In this document: positions 52,225 through 61,145 of the stretch, in pieces | Layout of the letters: each line of letters begins with the position of its first letter | How positions within the stretch are numbered: the stretch's first letter is position 1 | NCBI RefSeq assembly: GCF_012641335.1 | Contig: NZ_JABAID010000002.1 | Location: 455,189-519,188, forward strand | From: Novosphingobium sp. ERN07 | Lineage (GTDB): Bacteria > Pseudomonadota > Alphaproteobacteria > Sphingomonadales > Sphingomonadaceae | Reading direction: 5' to 3' | Length of the DNA stretch: 64,000 bases | Notes under the pieces: model-generated | What the model was told of the DNA's origin: nothing | Database searches by the model: none | Seen by the model: only the letters and a program-made list of their open reading frames with translations | Position numbers and translations under genes: made by a program

Positions 52225-54567
52225 ATGTCAATGAAGGTAAGAAAAAATGCGGCTTCGGCCGCAACGGTAGCCCTGTGCCTGTTTTCCGGGACTGTCTTCG
52301 CGCAAGATGCCACGTCAAGCTCAGCTGAGAATACAATCGCTGGCCCTGAAGAAATCATCGTAACGGCACAGCGCCGTGACGAAAGGCTTCAGGATGTTCC
52401 AGTGGCAGTCAGTGCGCTGTCAGGCAACTACATCGCTGAAAACCAAGTGCGAACGCTTCAGGACCTGGGCGCCACTGTACCAGGCCTCGTCGTTACCAAT
52501 TCGGTCAATTATGGCTCTGCCCCACTCTCGATCCGCGGCATCGGAGGTGCAAACGGCGGTGGCAACGTGTTTGCCGATGAACCGGTGGCGGTCTACGTTG
52601 ACGATGCCTACGTTGCACGCCTCCGGCTTTCTACGGCAGACCTGATTGATATTGGTGGTATCGAAGTTTTGCGAGGACCTCAGGGAGTCCTCTTCGGCCG
52701 GAACTCAACGGCGGGTGCAATTTTGGTCCGCTCGGCCACACCGACGAAAAACTTGACTGCAAAGGTCCAGGCGTCAGCCAGCACGATAAACGAATACCGG
52801 GCTCAAGCAGCAGTGTCTGGCTCCCTGGACAAGGAAGGCCGCGTCAAGGCGCGTCTGGCTGGTGGATACTCCAACCGAGGTGGCTGGGGAACAAACAGCG
52901 TGCCGGGTCCCAAGCTGAATCGTGGAGAAGACTGGCAGGTTCGTGCTTTCCTGCAGCTTGAACCCGTCGATGGGCTCATCATAGATCTGATCGGCGACAA
53001 GAGCTATTCGAAAAGCTTTCCTGGAACCATCAACATCTCGGATGTCTCGAACCTGCGCGACCAGACCACGAACCCGGCCGGCAGTAACGTGGTGTTCCCC
53101 TACAAGCTCCGACCGGATCTTCAGCAGATTCTCGACAATGATCGCTTTGCTTTGAATTTTCCGACGTTCACAACAATCAATGGAACCAATCTTACGGGAC
53201 GCATCAACTGGGACCTTGGGCCTGTCACGCTGACGTCGGTTACAAACTTCCGCAGATGGCACTTGGTCGGCACTCAGGATTCCGATGGAACGGCGTTCGA
53301 TCCGCCGACGCCCAACTTCGTAACCGGAACTGTTGCAAACATCGGCAACAACGCAAACGGGAATTCTCGCGACCGGCAGATTACGCAGGAACTGCGGCTG
53401 GCTTCAAACGGAGACGGCAGGATCAGCTGGCTGTTGGGCGGCTACTATTTCAACGAACGCAACTCGGTCGACCCGGTTACAATTTCCAATTTTCTGGCAG
53501 GACCAGGCGGTGCCGGCACATTGGTAACCTTCGTGTCTAACCAAGATACCGAAAGCTGGGCGGTTTTCGCAAATGCGAGCTACGAACTCACCGATGGGCT
53601 GAAGCTGTCGGTCGGTGGCCGCTATTCAGAAGAGACTAAGGACTTCTTCAACAGCCAGTTGGTCCAGACCATCAACACGTTCGATCCTCCGGGCCCAGTG
53701 GTATTCAATGCCGGCCAGGTGCTCGCCGCCCCTCCGAACCTGAACCTCAACCGCAAGGACACGGACTTTTCTCCTCGGGTTGTGCTCGACTACAAGCCAA
53801 CCGAAAGCACCCTGCTCTACGCAAGCTTCAGCCAGGGCTTCAAGTCAGGTGGCTTCAACGCGTTTCGTGGCTCGACTGTCACCTTCGCGCCCGAGGGAAC
53901 CGACGCGTATGAAATCGGCCTGAAGACCGACATCGCCCGTCAACTACGCCTCAATCTGTCGGCATTCCGGTATGACTATTCCAACCTGCAAGTCCGCACC
54001 CCTGTGCCAACCGGTGGCGTTGGCATCGAAAGCGCCGCGAAGGCACGCAGCCAAGGCGTGGAAGTGGAAGCCAGCCTGTTTCCGACAAATGGCCTGAGGT
54101 TCGACATCAACGCTGCTTATCTCGACGCCAAGTTTCTCTCCGGAAGCCTCTCAGCGGTGCAGGCCCAAAGCTATGTCTTTGGCACCAATCCACCGGTCGT
54201 GGCCGAAAACGTCGCAGGCAATGCACTTACCCGAGCCCCCAAGTGGCAGATGGGGTTCAGCGGTCGCTATACCTGGGAGCTCGGTTCAAAAACCAAGGCG
54301 ACGATACAGGGTTCAGTTCGTCACCAAAGCAAGGTCTACTTCCTCGAAACGCAGCAGCAGGCGCAGACCTATGTCGGACAGGCATGGGAAGAAGTGGATG
54401 CACGCGTCGCAATCGGAGACACGGACGATAAGTGGGAACTCTCCCTCTTTGCCAAGAACATGTTCAATAACCGCCACTTCAGCCAAGTGACCGCATTCTT
54501 CGGCTTGCCGAACGCGGCACTGAACGACCCACGTCGGTTCGGCATTCAAGCAAGCATGAAGTATTGA
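52225..54567 (+). CDS. TonB-dependent outer-membrane receptor (GntR operon)
   Basis: A 780-residue TonB-dependent receptor. GGGAGG precedes ATG 52225 (a second ATG at 52231 is possible). The signal peptide ends TVFAQ. A TonB-box-like EEIIVTAQRRDERLQDVPVAV is followed by the plug domain (GGIEVLRGPQGVLFGRNSTAG), and the barrel ends RRFGIQASMKY with a C-terminal aromatic. It belongs to the sphingomonad receptor type used for aromatic or terpenoid compounds. The stop is 2 bases before the FAH gene start, so transport and catabolic genes are transcribed together. Confidence 0.94.
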   Translation: MSMKVRKNAASAATVALCLFSGTVFAQDATSSSAENTIAGPEEIIVTAQRRDERLQDVPVAVSALSGNYIAENQVRTLQDLGATVPGLVVTNSVNYGSAPLSIRGIGGANGGGNVFADEPVAVYVDDAYVARLRLSTADLIDIGGIEVLRGPQGVLFGRNSTAGAILVRSATPTKNLTAKVQASASTINEYRAQAAVSGSLDKEGRVKARLAGGYSNRGGWGTNSVPGPKLNRGEDWQVRAFLQLEPVDGLIIDLIGDKSYSKSFPGTINISDVSNLRDQTTNPAGSNVVFPYKLRPDLQQILDNDRFALNFPTFTTINGTNLTGRINWDLGPVTLTSVTNFRRWHLVGTQDSDGTAFDPPTPNFVTGTVANIGNNANGNSRDRQITQELRLASNGDGRISWLLGGYYFNERNSVDPVTISNFLAGPGGAGTLVTFVSNQDTESWAVFANASYELTDGLKLSVGGRYSEETKDFFNSQLVQTINTFDPPGPVVFNAGQVLAAPPNLNLNRKDTDFSPRVVLDYKPTESTLLYASFSQGFKSGGFNAFRGSTVTFAPEGTDAYEIGLKTDIARQLRLNLSAFRYDYSNLQVRTPVPTGGVGIESAAKARSQGVEVEASLFPTNGLRFDINAAYLDAKFLSGSLSAVQAQSYVFGTNPPVVAENVAGNALTRAPKWQMGFSGRYTWELGSKTKATIQGSVRHQSKVYFLETQQQAQTYVGQAWEEVDARVAIGDTDDKWELSLFAKNMFNNRHFSQVTAFFGLPNAALNDPRRFGIQASMKY

Positions 54568-54569
54568 CG

Positions 54570-55529
54570 ATGAAACTGATGACCTTTGACCACGGAAAGG
54601 GCCCTCGCCTGGGGGCTCTTTCCAGCGATGGCCTGATTGTCGATCTGGCTGGGCGACACGATGTGCCCGCTTTTCAATCGCTGCAGGCCTTCATCGAGTC
54701 TGGCCCGGACGGTCTCGCCCTGGGCTATGAAATGCTGCAGAAGACTGGGGCCACACTGGATCCCGGATCCGTGCAATGGTTGGCACCACTGCCCTGCCCT
54801 GTCCAGATGCGTGATTTTCTGGTCTTTGAAGAACACATGTCCATGGCCGGATGGCGGGGTGCACAATTGCGTGCAAAGTGGGGAGCACCACCTGCCCCTG
54901 CTGAGCCCATGCCAATACCACAGATCTGGTATGAACAACCCATCTACTACAAGTGCAATCGCTTCGCCGTCGCCGGACCTGACTCGACTGTCGACTGGCC
55001 TGCAGCAAGCCATGTCATCGATTACGAGCTGGAACTGGCTTGCATTATCGGGAAGGGCGGTGCCAACATCTCTGCGAACGATGCAGCAGATCACATCTTT
55101 GGCTACACGATTTTCAACGATCTGACTGCGCGCGACCTCCAGTTCAAGGAGATGCAAGGCCCCCTCGGTCCGGCCAAGGGCAAGGACTTCGACAACGCAA
55201 ACATCCTTGGACCAGTGGTGGTCACCGCAGATGAGCTTGGCCTCAATCCAGACCTTGCCATGAAGGCGTTCGTCAATGGGGAGCTATGGAGCGAGGGACG
55301 CTCAGGCACCATGCATTGGGGCTGGGAACAAATCATCGAGCATGTCAGCAGAGGAGAAACCCTTCATCCAGGAGAGGTGCTCGGGTCAGGCACCGTGGGT
55401 TCGGGATGCGGCCTCGAGCTTGGCAGGTTGCTCAAGCACAACGACGAAATCCGCCTCGAGATCGAGATGATAGGCACCCTGATCACACGCATCAATGCTC
55501 CGCATGTGCTCGAAGGCATGGTGCTCTGA
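54570..55529 (+). CDS. Fumarylacetoacetate hydrolase-family protein
   Basis: A 319-residue FAH-superfamily enzyme. The family core is visible: YELELACIIGKGG with the metal-binding acidic residues, FNDLTARDLQ, GPAKGKDFDNANILGP and, near the end, LGSGTVGSGCGLELGR. The metal-dependent family cleaves C-C bonds or decarboxylates beta-diketone-like products of aromatic ring opening. ATG 54570 fits the start. Its TGA shares one base with the next ATG (TGATG). The combination with a cyclase-family hydrolase suggests sequential hydrolysis of an opened ring, but the substrate is not identifiable. Confidence 0.9.
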   Translation: MKLMTFDHGKGPRLGALSSDGLIVDLAGRHDVPAFQSLQAFIESGPDGLALGYEMLQKTGATLDPGSVQWLAPLPCPVQMRDFLVFEEHMSMAGWRGAQLRAKWGAPPAPAEPMPIPQIWYEQPIYYKCNRFAVAGPDSTVDWPAASHVIDYELELACIIGKGGANISANDAADHIFGYTIFNDLTARDLQFKEMQGPLGPAKGKDFDNANILGPVVVTADELGLNPDLAMKAFVNGELWSEGRSGTMHWGWEQIIEHVSRGETLHPGEVLGSGTVGSGCGLELGRLLKHNDEIRLEIEMIGTLITRINAPHVLEGMVL

Positions 55530-56311
55530 TGTGCCCCCATTTCTTCGATCTGTCCATGCCCATCAGCGCATCGATCGTCACCGATCCTCCACCGCTGCGT
55601 CCCAAAATCCACTATTCAGGTCACAAGGACGGTGTCGCGCAGATGCTCCCGTTCTTCCCGGGCTTGCGCGAGGACCAGTTGCCTGACGGCGAGGCATGGG
55701 CAGTTGAGGAACTGGAGCTGTCAACTCACAGTGGCAGCCATATGGACGCGCCGTGGCATTATCATTCGACCACCCTTAATGGCGAGCTGCGCAGTCCGAC
55801 GATCGATGAGGCGCCCCTGGACCTGTTCTTGCGACCAGGGGTAAAGCTCGATTTTCGCTCTTTCCCGGATGGTTACGTAGCCACCGCGCGAGACGTAAAG
55901 GCCGAACTGGGTCGCATTGGCCATGAGCTGAAACCGTTCGATATCGTGCTGGTCAACACAAGTGCCGCTGCTGCCTACGGTCGGGAGGATTATCACAACT
56001 CAGGATGCGGCATGGGACGAGATGCCACCAATTTTCTGACAGATGCTGGTGTGCAGGTTGTTGGCACCGACGCGTGGAGCTGGGACGCGCCATTTGTTCA
56101 CACGGCCAAACGATTTGCCCAGTCAGGGGATCCCGCCATAATTTGGGAAGGCCACAAGGCAGGCCGCGAGCGTCCCTATTACCAGATGGAAAAGCTGCAT
56201 AACCTCGAAGCTTTGCCACCGCATGGCTTTACCGTCGCCTGCTTTCCAGTGAAAATTGAACGGGCATCGGCCGGATGGGTCCGGGCAGTGGCGTGGGTAA
56301 ATCCTGAATGA
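55529..56311 (+). CDS. Cyclase-family metal-dependent hydrolase (kynurenine formamidase/isatin hydrolase fold)
   Basis: A 260-residue member of the cyclase (PF04199) family. The metal motif is ELSTHSGSHMDAPWHYH (HxGxHxDxPxH), which in relatives such as kynurenine formamidase and isatin hydrolase binds Mn or Zn. The substrate side shows DIVLVNTSAAAAYG and GTDAWSWD. Since isatin hydrolase and kynurenine formamidase both act in indole/tryptophan breakdown, and an indolepyruvate oxidoreductase remnant lies just upstream, an indole-type substrate is possible, but many cyclases act on other lactones and amides. ATG 55529; overlaps the MFS gene by 4 bases. Confidence 0.9.
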   Translation: MCPHFFDLSMPISASIVTDPPPLRPKIHYSGHKDGVAQMLPFFPGLREDQLPDGEAWAVEELELSTHSGSHMDAPWHYHSTTLNGELRSPTIDEAPLDLFLRPGVKLDFRSFPDGYVATARDVKAELGRIGHELKPFDIVLVNTSAAAAYGREDYHNSGCGMGRDATNFLTDAGVQVVGTDAWSWDAPFVHTAKRFAQSGDPAIIWEGHKAGRERPYYQMEKLHNLEALPPHGFTVACFPVKIERASAGWVRAVAWVNPE

Positions 56312-57498
56312 GCTCTCTCACGGACAACGAATTGGCCAAGGGATGGCGTGTCCTTGCCGGATCTTTCATCGGCGTCGGCATCGGAGTCAGCTCGCTCTAC
56401 TTCTATTCGCTCGGCGTTTTCATAAAGCCCTTGGCAGCAGAATTCGGATGGTCACGCGGACAGGCATCTCTCGGAGCACTGGTCGGAACCGCCTGTGCCG
56501 CATTGATGTCTCCTGTCATAGGGCGTATCGCCGACCGAGCAGGGTCCTTAAAGGTCGCGATCATGTCGCTGCTTCTGCTTGCAGGCGGTTTTGCAGCCCA
56601 TGCTGTTCTGGTCACCGGGCTCACCAGCTTTCTGGCGGTAACCGCCCTGTTATCCTTGGCCACAGCTGGCTCGAGCCCTCTTCCATATACAAGACTTACC
56701 GTTGCCAGCTTCGACCGACACCGAGGGCTGGCACTTGGCCTTGTTCTGGGTGGCACTGGCCTCGGAGCCATTCTTATTCCACGTTTCCTCGTGCCTTATG
56801 TGGGCGCAGAGGGATGGAGGGCGGGATATCTTGCGCTGGGGCTGGCTGCTCTAGCTGGCACACCGTTCGTAGCACTGCTGCTTCGTAGCGTGCCAGATCT
56901 GGCGATATGCAAGCCCGCCCCACTCTCTTTTGCCATGATCAGGCAAACGCGCGGTTTTCTGTCGCTTGCATCGATGTTTCTACTCGCTGCCGTGGCAATC
57001 CTGGGAACCGTCGTGCAATTCGTGCCCATGTTGACCGACGCCGGACTGGGGCCTGAAGAGGCAGGCGGAATTGCCGCATTGATAGGGGCCTCTGCAATTG
57101 TAGGGCGTCTCGCCATCGGAGTTCTTCTCGATCGCCTGCCAGCCAACAGGGTTTCGGCAGGGCTATTCGCCGTCGCGTCGACCGGCCTTTTTTTGATGTC
57201 CCAAGGTGGAATGGCGATGGCTGTGCCTGGGGCCCTGATTACCGGCGTTGCCGTGGGCGCCGAGGTGGATCTGCTGTCATTCCTTACGTCGCGATACTTT
57301 CCAAAGCCAGCATTCGGCCAGGTCAATGGCATCCTCTATGCGGTGTTCCTCGTGGGCGGCGCTCTCGGACCATATATTTCAGGTTTCCTCTATGATCTTT
57401 CGGGCGATTATGGACTGTCCCTGGTTCTCGCATCGACGCTGCTGGCGATCGCTGCGGCAATAGGCTGGCTTCTGCCCCCACCATACGACGCCGCCTGA
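56308..57498 (+). CDS. MFS transporter
   Basis: A 396-residue major facilitator with 12 predicted membrane segments. The N half contains the A-like loop GRIADRAG between helices 2 and 3, and the C half has the matching GVLLDRLPANRV. The layout fits the monocarboxylate/OFA-type carriers that take up organic acids. It is the last gene of the GntR operon and would move the compound, brought across the outer membrane by the TonB receptor, over the inner membrane. There is no clear hairpin after its stop. Confidence 0.92.
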   Translation: MSSLTDNELAKGWRVLAGSFIGVGIGVSSLYFYSLGVFIKPLAAEFGWSRGQASLGALVGTACAALMSPVIGRIADRAGSLKVAIMSLLLLAGGFAAHAVLVTGLTSFLAVTALLSLATAGSSPLPYTRLTVASFDRHRGLALGLVLGGTGLGAILIPRFLVPYVGAEGWRAGYLALGLAALAGTPFVALLLRSVPDLAICKPAPLSFAMIRQTRGFLSLASMFLLAAVAILGTVVQFVPMLTDAGLGPEEAGGIAALIGASAIVGRLAIGVLLDRLPANRVSAGLFAVASTGLFLMSQGGMAMAVPGALITGVAVGAEVDLLSFLTSRYFPKPAFGQVNGILYAVFLVGGALGPYISGFLYDLSGDYGLSLVLASTLLAIAAAIGWLLPPPYDAA

Positions 57499-57628
57499 TT
57501 GCCCCTGAGAGGCCGTTTCGAAAGGGGTTGAGCGGCTGAGGTTGCTGTGATTCCGGGGGTTATGCAGACAACCCGGAAATCTTGATGTGGAACCAGCGAC
57601 CGGCGCGCAGCATACGCGGGTTTCGAAG

Positions 57629-57675
57629 CGTTACCAGACGGATTTGAGCGATGCCGAGTGGGCGCTGATCAATCC
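57629..57675 (+). pseudogene. IS5-type transposase N-terminal scrap
   Basis: The short frame RYQTDLSDAEWALINP matches the very conserved start of IS5/IS1182-like transposases (RYxTDLSDAEWALLxPLLP). Beyond it the sequence is unrelated and soon stops. It is only a scar. Confidence 0.6.
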
Positions 57676-57713
57676 TTGCAACCGAACGTGGCACGTCATG
57701 GACGGAGTCCGGC

Positions 57714-57962
57714 TTTCGAGAGTCATGGCGCAAGGGCTGTCAGAAGGCTGGCGCCACTGACCTGACGTTCCACGATTTGCGCGGGACCGCCGTGACCCGA
57801 TTGGCGATAGCAGGATGCCCGCCATCCGACAGGCCATCATTGATCAAATATCGCGACCTCCGCCAGACCGATGCCCTCATTGCGGTGGGACCCCATCAGT
57901 CACGCATTTCAAACTTCTGCCAAAGTAGTGCTAGAAACACTGGATGCTCGCGCTACGACTGA
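57714..57962 (+). pseudogene. Tyrosine integrase C-terminal scrap
   Basis: The frame from 57714 encodes FRESWRKGCQKAGATDLTFHDLRGTAVTRLAIAGC in pieces. This is the conserved phage-type integrase box with His-x-x-Arg (HDLRG). After about 57830 the family pattern is lost, apparently by a frameshift, before the catalytic Tyr. Together with the IS5 scrap it fills the 57499-58094 gap between the MFS gene and the enoyl-CoA hydratase, where I see no intact gene. Confidence 0.7.
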
Positions 57963-58094
57963 GAAGCAGAGATCGAAGCACACTGCTCCCCTTCGGCGGC
58001 AAGGATCCAACCCCGACTGGTTTTTGGACAAAGCCCGCGCTCTCTGGTGACGGATCGAAGAACCGGTCTTGCCAAAAGCCTGCATTCAAGAATC

Positions 58095-58877
58095 TCATTC
58101 CGGCTGAAATGATGGCCTACGACGGGCAAGGAAGGCGGCCACGCCTTCGCGACCCTCGGGGCCATCGGCTGCTGCAGCGATAGTGCGGGCCTCGCGGTCC
58201 AATTGGTCAGCAAACGCGCTGGTCGATGAAGCGGCGAGCAGACGGCGTACGTCGCCGAACGCGGCAGTGGGTCCGCCCGCGAGGCCTATGGCGAGCTTTT
58301 GCACTTCACCGGCAAGTTCATCTGCCAACACCACACGCGTGACAAGACCAAGCGATACGGCCTCGGCCGCACTGACTCGGCGGTTGGTGAGGATCATCTC
58401 CTGCGCGGTGCGCAGGCCAACGAGCCTGGGCAACAGCCATGACATGCCACCGTCTGGCGTAAGGCCTATGGCGGTATAGGCCGCGGTGAAGTGCGCGGCC
58501 TCGCTGGCGATCACGATATCGGCAGCGGCAGCGAGGCTGAGCCCTGCCCCAGCAGCTGGGCCATTGACGGCAGCGATCAGTGGCTTGTTCATACCGGCTA
58601 GCATCAGCACAGCTTCATGAAGCGTATCCGCCAGCTTGCGGATAAACGCGCCTGCCGCATCGCCCGCGCCCCCGAAGGCGCCGATATCACCGCCCGCGCA
58701 GAACATGCGTCCCGTGCCGGTTAGCAGGACGCAGCGCACTGCTGCATCCGCCGCAACGGCCTGCGCCGCAGCGCGCAGATCACGGGCGAGCGCCATGTCG
58801 ATGGTGTTGCCCTGTTCGGGGCGGTTGAGCGTCAGCGTGGCGACGCCGTTATCGATCGTGGTCAGCACAGTGGTCAT
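58095..58877 (-). CDS. Enoyl-CoA hydratase/isomerase family protein (PaaG-like)
   Basis: A 260-residue crotonase-fold enzyme. The CoA/oxyanion sites are MFCAGGDIGAFGG and GPAAGAGLSLAAAADIVIA. At the two classical hydratase Glu positions it carries Ala/Tyr (in AAYTAIGLTPDGG) and Asp, the pattern of PaaG-type isomerases/hydratases rather than the archetypal EchA. It is the last gene of the acyl-CoA operon. ATG 58877 overlaps the kinase-like gene stop by 4 bases with GGAG 8 bases upstream; ATG 58883 is the alternative. Confidence 0.9.
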   Translation of the reverse strand: MTTVLTTIDNGVATLTLNRPEQGNTIDMALARDLRAAAQAVAADAAVRCVLLTGTGRMFCAGGDIGAFGGAGDAAGAFIRKLADTLHEAVLMLAGMNKPLIAAVNGPAAGAGLSLAAAADIVIASEAAHFTAAYTAIGLTPDGGMSWLLPRLVGLRTAQEMILTNRRVSAAEAVSLGLVTRVVLADELAGEVQKLAIGLAGGPTAAFGDVRRLLAASSTSAFADQLDREARTIAAAADGPEGREGVAAFLARRRPSFQPE

Positions 58878-59932
58878 CGGCATTTCTCCATGGCATCGCG
58901 CGCCAGCCCGGCCAGCCTTGGCAAGGACTTCGCCCTCTCACGCGCCTGCGCGTTGCTGGCGGTGCCGCGCAGCACGCGGCCCTTGATGCCGTGCATGATG
59001 GCTGCGAGACGGAAGAAGTTGAACGCGAGGTAGTAGTCCCAGTTCGCGATGCTTTTCCGCCCCGTCCTTACGCAGTAGGCGGCGATGTACTCGGCCTCGG
59101 TAGGCAGACCCAGCGGCACCGGGTCCGCCCCGCCGAGCCCCGCCACAATATCGCCCGGCATGCGGTACATCATCGCGTGGTAGGAAAAGTCGGCCAGCGG
59201 ATGGCCCAGCGTCGAAAGCTCCCAGTCCAGCACCGCCAACACGCGCGGCTCGGTTGGGTGAAAGATCATGTTGTCGCAGCGGAAGTCGCCGTGGACCACC
59301 GTGGTCTCATCACTCTCGGGGATCGCGGTCGGCAGCCATTCGACCAGCGCGTCCATGTCAGGCAGGCGCCCGGCGAGTTCGTCCTCGAGGTACTGCTTGC
59401 TCCAGCGGCCGATCTGGCGCGCGAAGTAGTTGCCCGGACGGCCATAGTCGCCAAGCCCCACGGCCTCGACATCGACCGAATGGAGCGCTGCAATCACCTT
59501 GTTCATTGCATCGAAGTAGGCCGCGCGTTCGGCCTTGGGCACCTCGGTGAAGGCCGCGTCCCAGAAGATCCGCCCCTCGACCATGTCCATCACGTAGAAC
59601 GCGCTGCCGATCACGCTCTCGTCCTCGCAGACGGCATAGATGCGCGCGGTCGGCACATAGGTCGCGGCAAGGGCCTGCTGCACGCGCGCCTCGCGCAGCA
59701 CGTCGTGCGCGCCCTTCAGCAGTGGCCCGGGCGGCTTGCGTCGCAGCACATAGCGCTGGCCGGGGGTGGTCAGCTTGTAGGTCGGATTGGACTGGCCACC
59801 GTTGAACTGCTCGACCTTCAGCGGCCCGGCAAAACCTTCGACATGGCCTGCCATCCACGCTCCAAGCACCGCCTCGTCAAATGCGACGCGGACCTTCCCC
59901 GCGCCGCTGTTAGCCGCGGCCAAGTCCGCCAT
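58874..59932 (-). CDS. Phosphotransferase-family kinase (ACAD10/LvaA-like)
   Basis: A 352-residue aminoglycoside-phosphotransferase-fold kinase. ATP-site parts are NPTYKLTTPGQRYVLRRKPP (with the Lys), catalytic Asp216 in VVHGDFRCDNMIFHP and the metal motif VLDWELSTLGHPLAD. This branch is the one fused to an acyl-CoA dehydrogenase in ACAD10/11 and free as LvaA in levulinate degradation, where it phosphorylates 4-hydroxyacyl-CoAs. It directly abuts (1-base overlap) an acyl-CoA dehydrogenase of the matching type, which supports that role. Start ATG 59932. Confidence 0.88.
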   Translation of the reverse strand: MADLAAANSGAGKVRVAFDEAVLGAWMAGHVEGFAGPLKVEQFNGGQSNPTYKLTTPGQRYVLRRKPPGPLLKGAHDVLREARVQQALAATYVPTARIYAVCEDESVIGSAFYVMDMVEGRIFWDAAFTEVPKAERAAYFDAMNKVIAALHSVDVEAVGLGDYGRPGNYFARQIGRWSKQYLEDELAGRLPDMDALVEWLPTAIPESDETTVVHGDFRCDNMIFHPTEPRVLAVLDWELSTLGHPLADFSYHAMMYRMPGDIVAGLGGADPVPLGLPTEAEYIAAYCVRTGRKSIANWDYYLAFNFFRLAAIMHGIKGRVLRGTASNAQARERAKSLPRLAGLARDAMEKCR

Positions 59933-61113
59933 CACTGCGCGGCCTTCCAATCACGGCGCAGCTTCTTGGCGAGGCTCCACTTGTGGACCTCGGTCGGGCC
60001 GTCGTAGATGCGGAAGGCGCGTACTTCGCGGAACATCGTCTCGACGATGGTCTTGTCGGTCACGCCCATCCCGCCCATCACCTGCACGCACTTGTCTGCG
60101 ATGCGCATCAGGGCTTCGGAGACCGCCACCTTGGTCATCGAGCTTTCGACGGTGCCGAGCGAGCCGGTGTCTAGCACACCCGCGCACCAGTCGATCATCA
60201 GTTCGCACTGCTTCAGGTCGATCATGTTCTCGGCGAGCATGAAGCCCACACCCTCGTGGTCGATCAGCGTCTTGCCAAAGGCCATGCGGCGGTTGGCATA
60301 GTCGGTCGCAATTTCCTGCGCGCGGATGCACCCGCCGAGCCAGCGCATGCAGTGCGAGAGCCGCGCTGGGCTGAGGCGGATCTGCGCATACTTGAAGCCT
60401 TCCCCAGCATCGCCCAGCATCTGGTCAGCGGGCACGCGCAAGTTGTCGATGGTGATCTCGGCGTGGCTGCCGGGCATCGAGCTGTCGATGGTGTTCGGAA
60501 CCCCGGTGATCTGGATCGCAGGGTCAGGCAGGTCGACGAGGAACATACACACGCCGCCCTTGCTGTCCGGATCCTCGGACTTGGCCATCACGATGCCGAC
60601 CTTGGCGCCTTCGGCCCCGGTGATGAAGCACTTCTTGCCGTTCACCACCCAGTGGTTGCCGTCCTTGCGGCAGGTGGTGAGCATCATCGAAGGGTCTGCA
60701 CCTGCTCCGTTCAGTTCTGCCGGTTCGGTCATGAAGAAGGCCGATCGCGCGCGGCCCTCCATCAGCGGCTTCAGGAAGCGTTCCTTCAGATCCGGGCTGC
60801 CGACATGGCCGATGAGGTACATGTTGCCCTCGTCCGGCGCCTGCGTGTTGCAGGCGAGCATGCCGAGCGGCGTAAGGCCTGACTTGATCAGGATCACTGC
60901 CGTCTCGCGCTGGCTGAAGTGGCGGCCAACGGGCCGGATGTGCGGCGTGAGCACCCCGGCCTCACGCGCCAGTTCGCGCATCTCCATGACCAGCTCATCT
61001 GTCGGCGCACCGTGATGGTCGCGGCGCGGGTCCTGCTCGTAAGGGAAGATCTTCTCCCGAACGAATGCCTCGACCCTCGCCGCCATCTCCAGCGCTTCGC
61101 TGCTGATCGTCAT
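59932..61113 (-). CDS. Acyl-CoA dehydrogenase, ACAD10/11-like, Asp at the usual Glu position
   Basis: A 393-residue ACAD-fold flavoprotein. FAD/substrate blocks are FFMTEPAELNGAGADPSMM, HWVVNGKKCFITGAEG, the CMRWLGGCIRAQEIA helix and the QVMGGMGVTDKTIVE helix. At the C-terminal active-site loop it reads FRIYDGPTEVHKWSLAKK, i.e. Asp371 where short- and medium-chain dehydrogenases have Glu. Such proteins partner with the kinase-like gene next door and may eliminate phosphate rather than dehydrogenate. It is distinct from the second, canonical ACAD of the operon. Confidence 0.9.
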   Translation of the reverse strand: MTISSEALEMAARVEAFVREKIFPYEQDPRRDHHGAPTDELVMEMRELAREAGVLTPHIRPVGRHFSQRETAVILIKSGLTPLGMLACNTQAPDEGNMYLIGHVGSPDLKERFLKPLMEGRARSAFFMTEPAELNGAGADPSMMLTTCRKDGNHWVVNGKKCFITGAEGAKVGIVMAKSEDPDSKGGVCMFLVDLPDPAIQITGVPNTIDSSMPGSHAEITIDNLRVPADQMLGDAGEGFKYAQIRLSPARLSHCMRWLGGCIRAQEIATDYANRRMAFGKTLIDHEGVGFMLAENMIDLKQCELMIDWCAGVLDTGSLGTVESSMTKVAVSEALMRIADKCVQVMGGMGVTDKTIVETMFREVRAFRIYDGPTEVHKWSLAKKLRRDWKAAQ

Positions 61114-61145
61114 GTCCTCGAACCCTTCTTGAGACCTGTGCCTGC

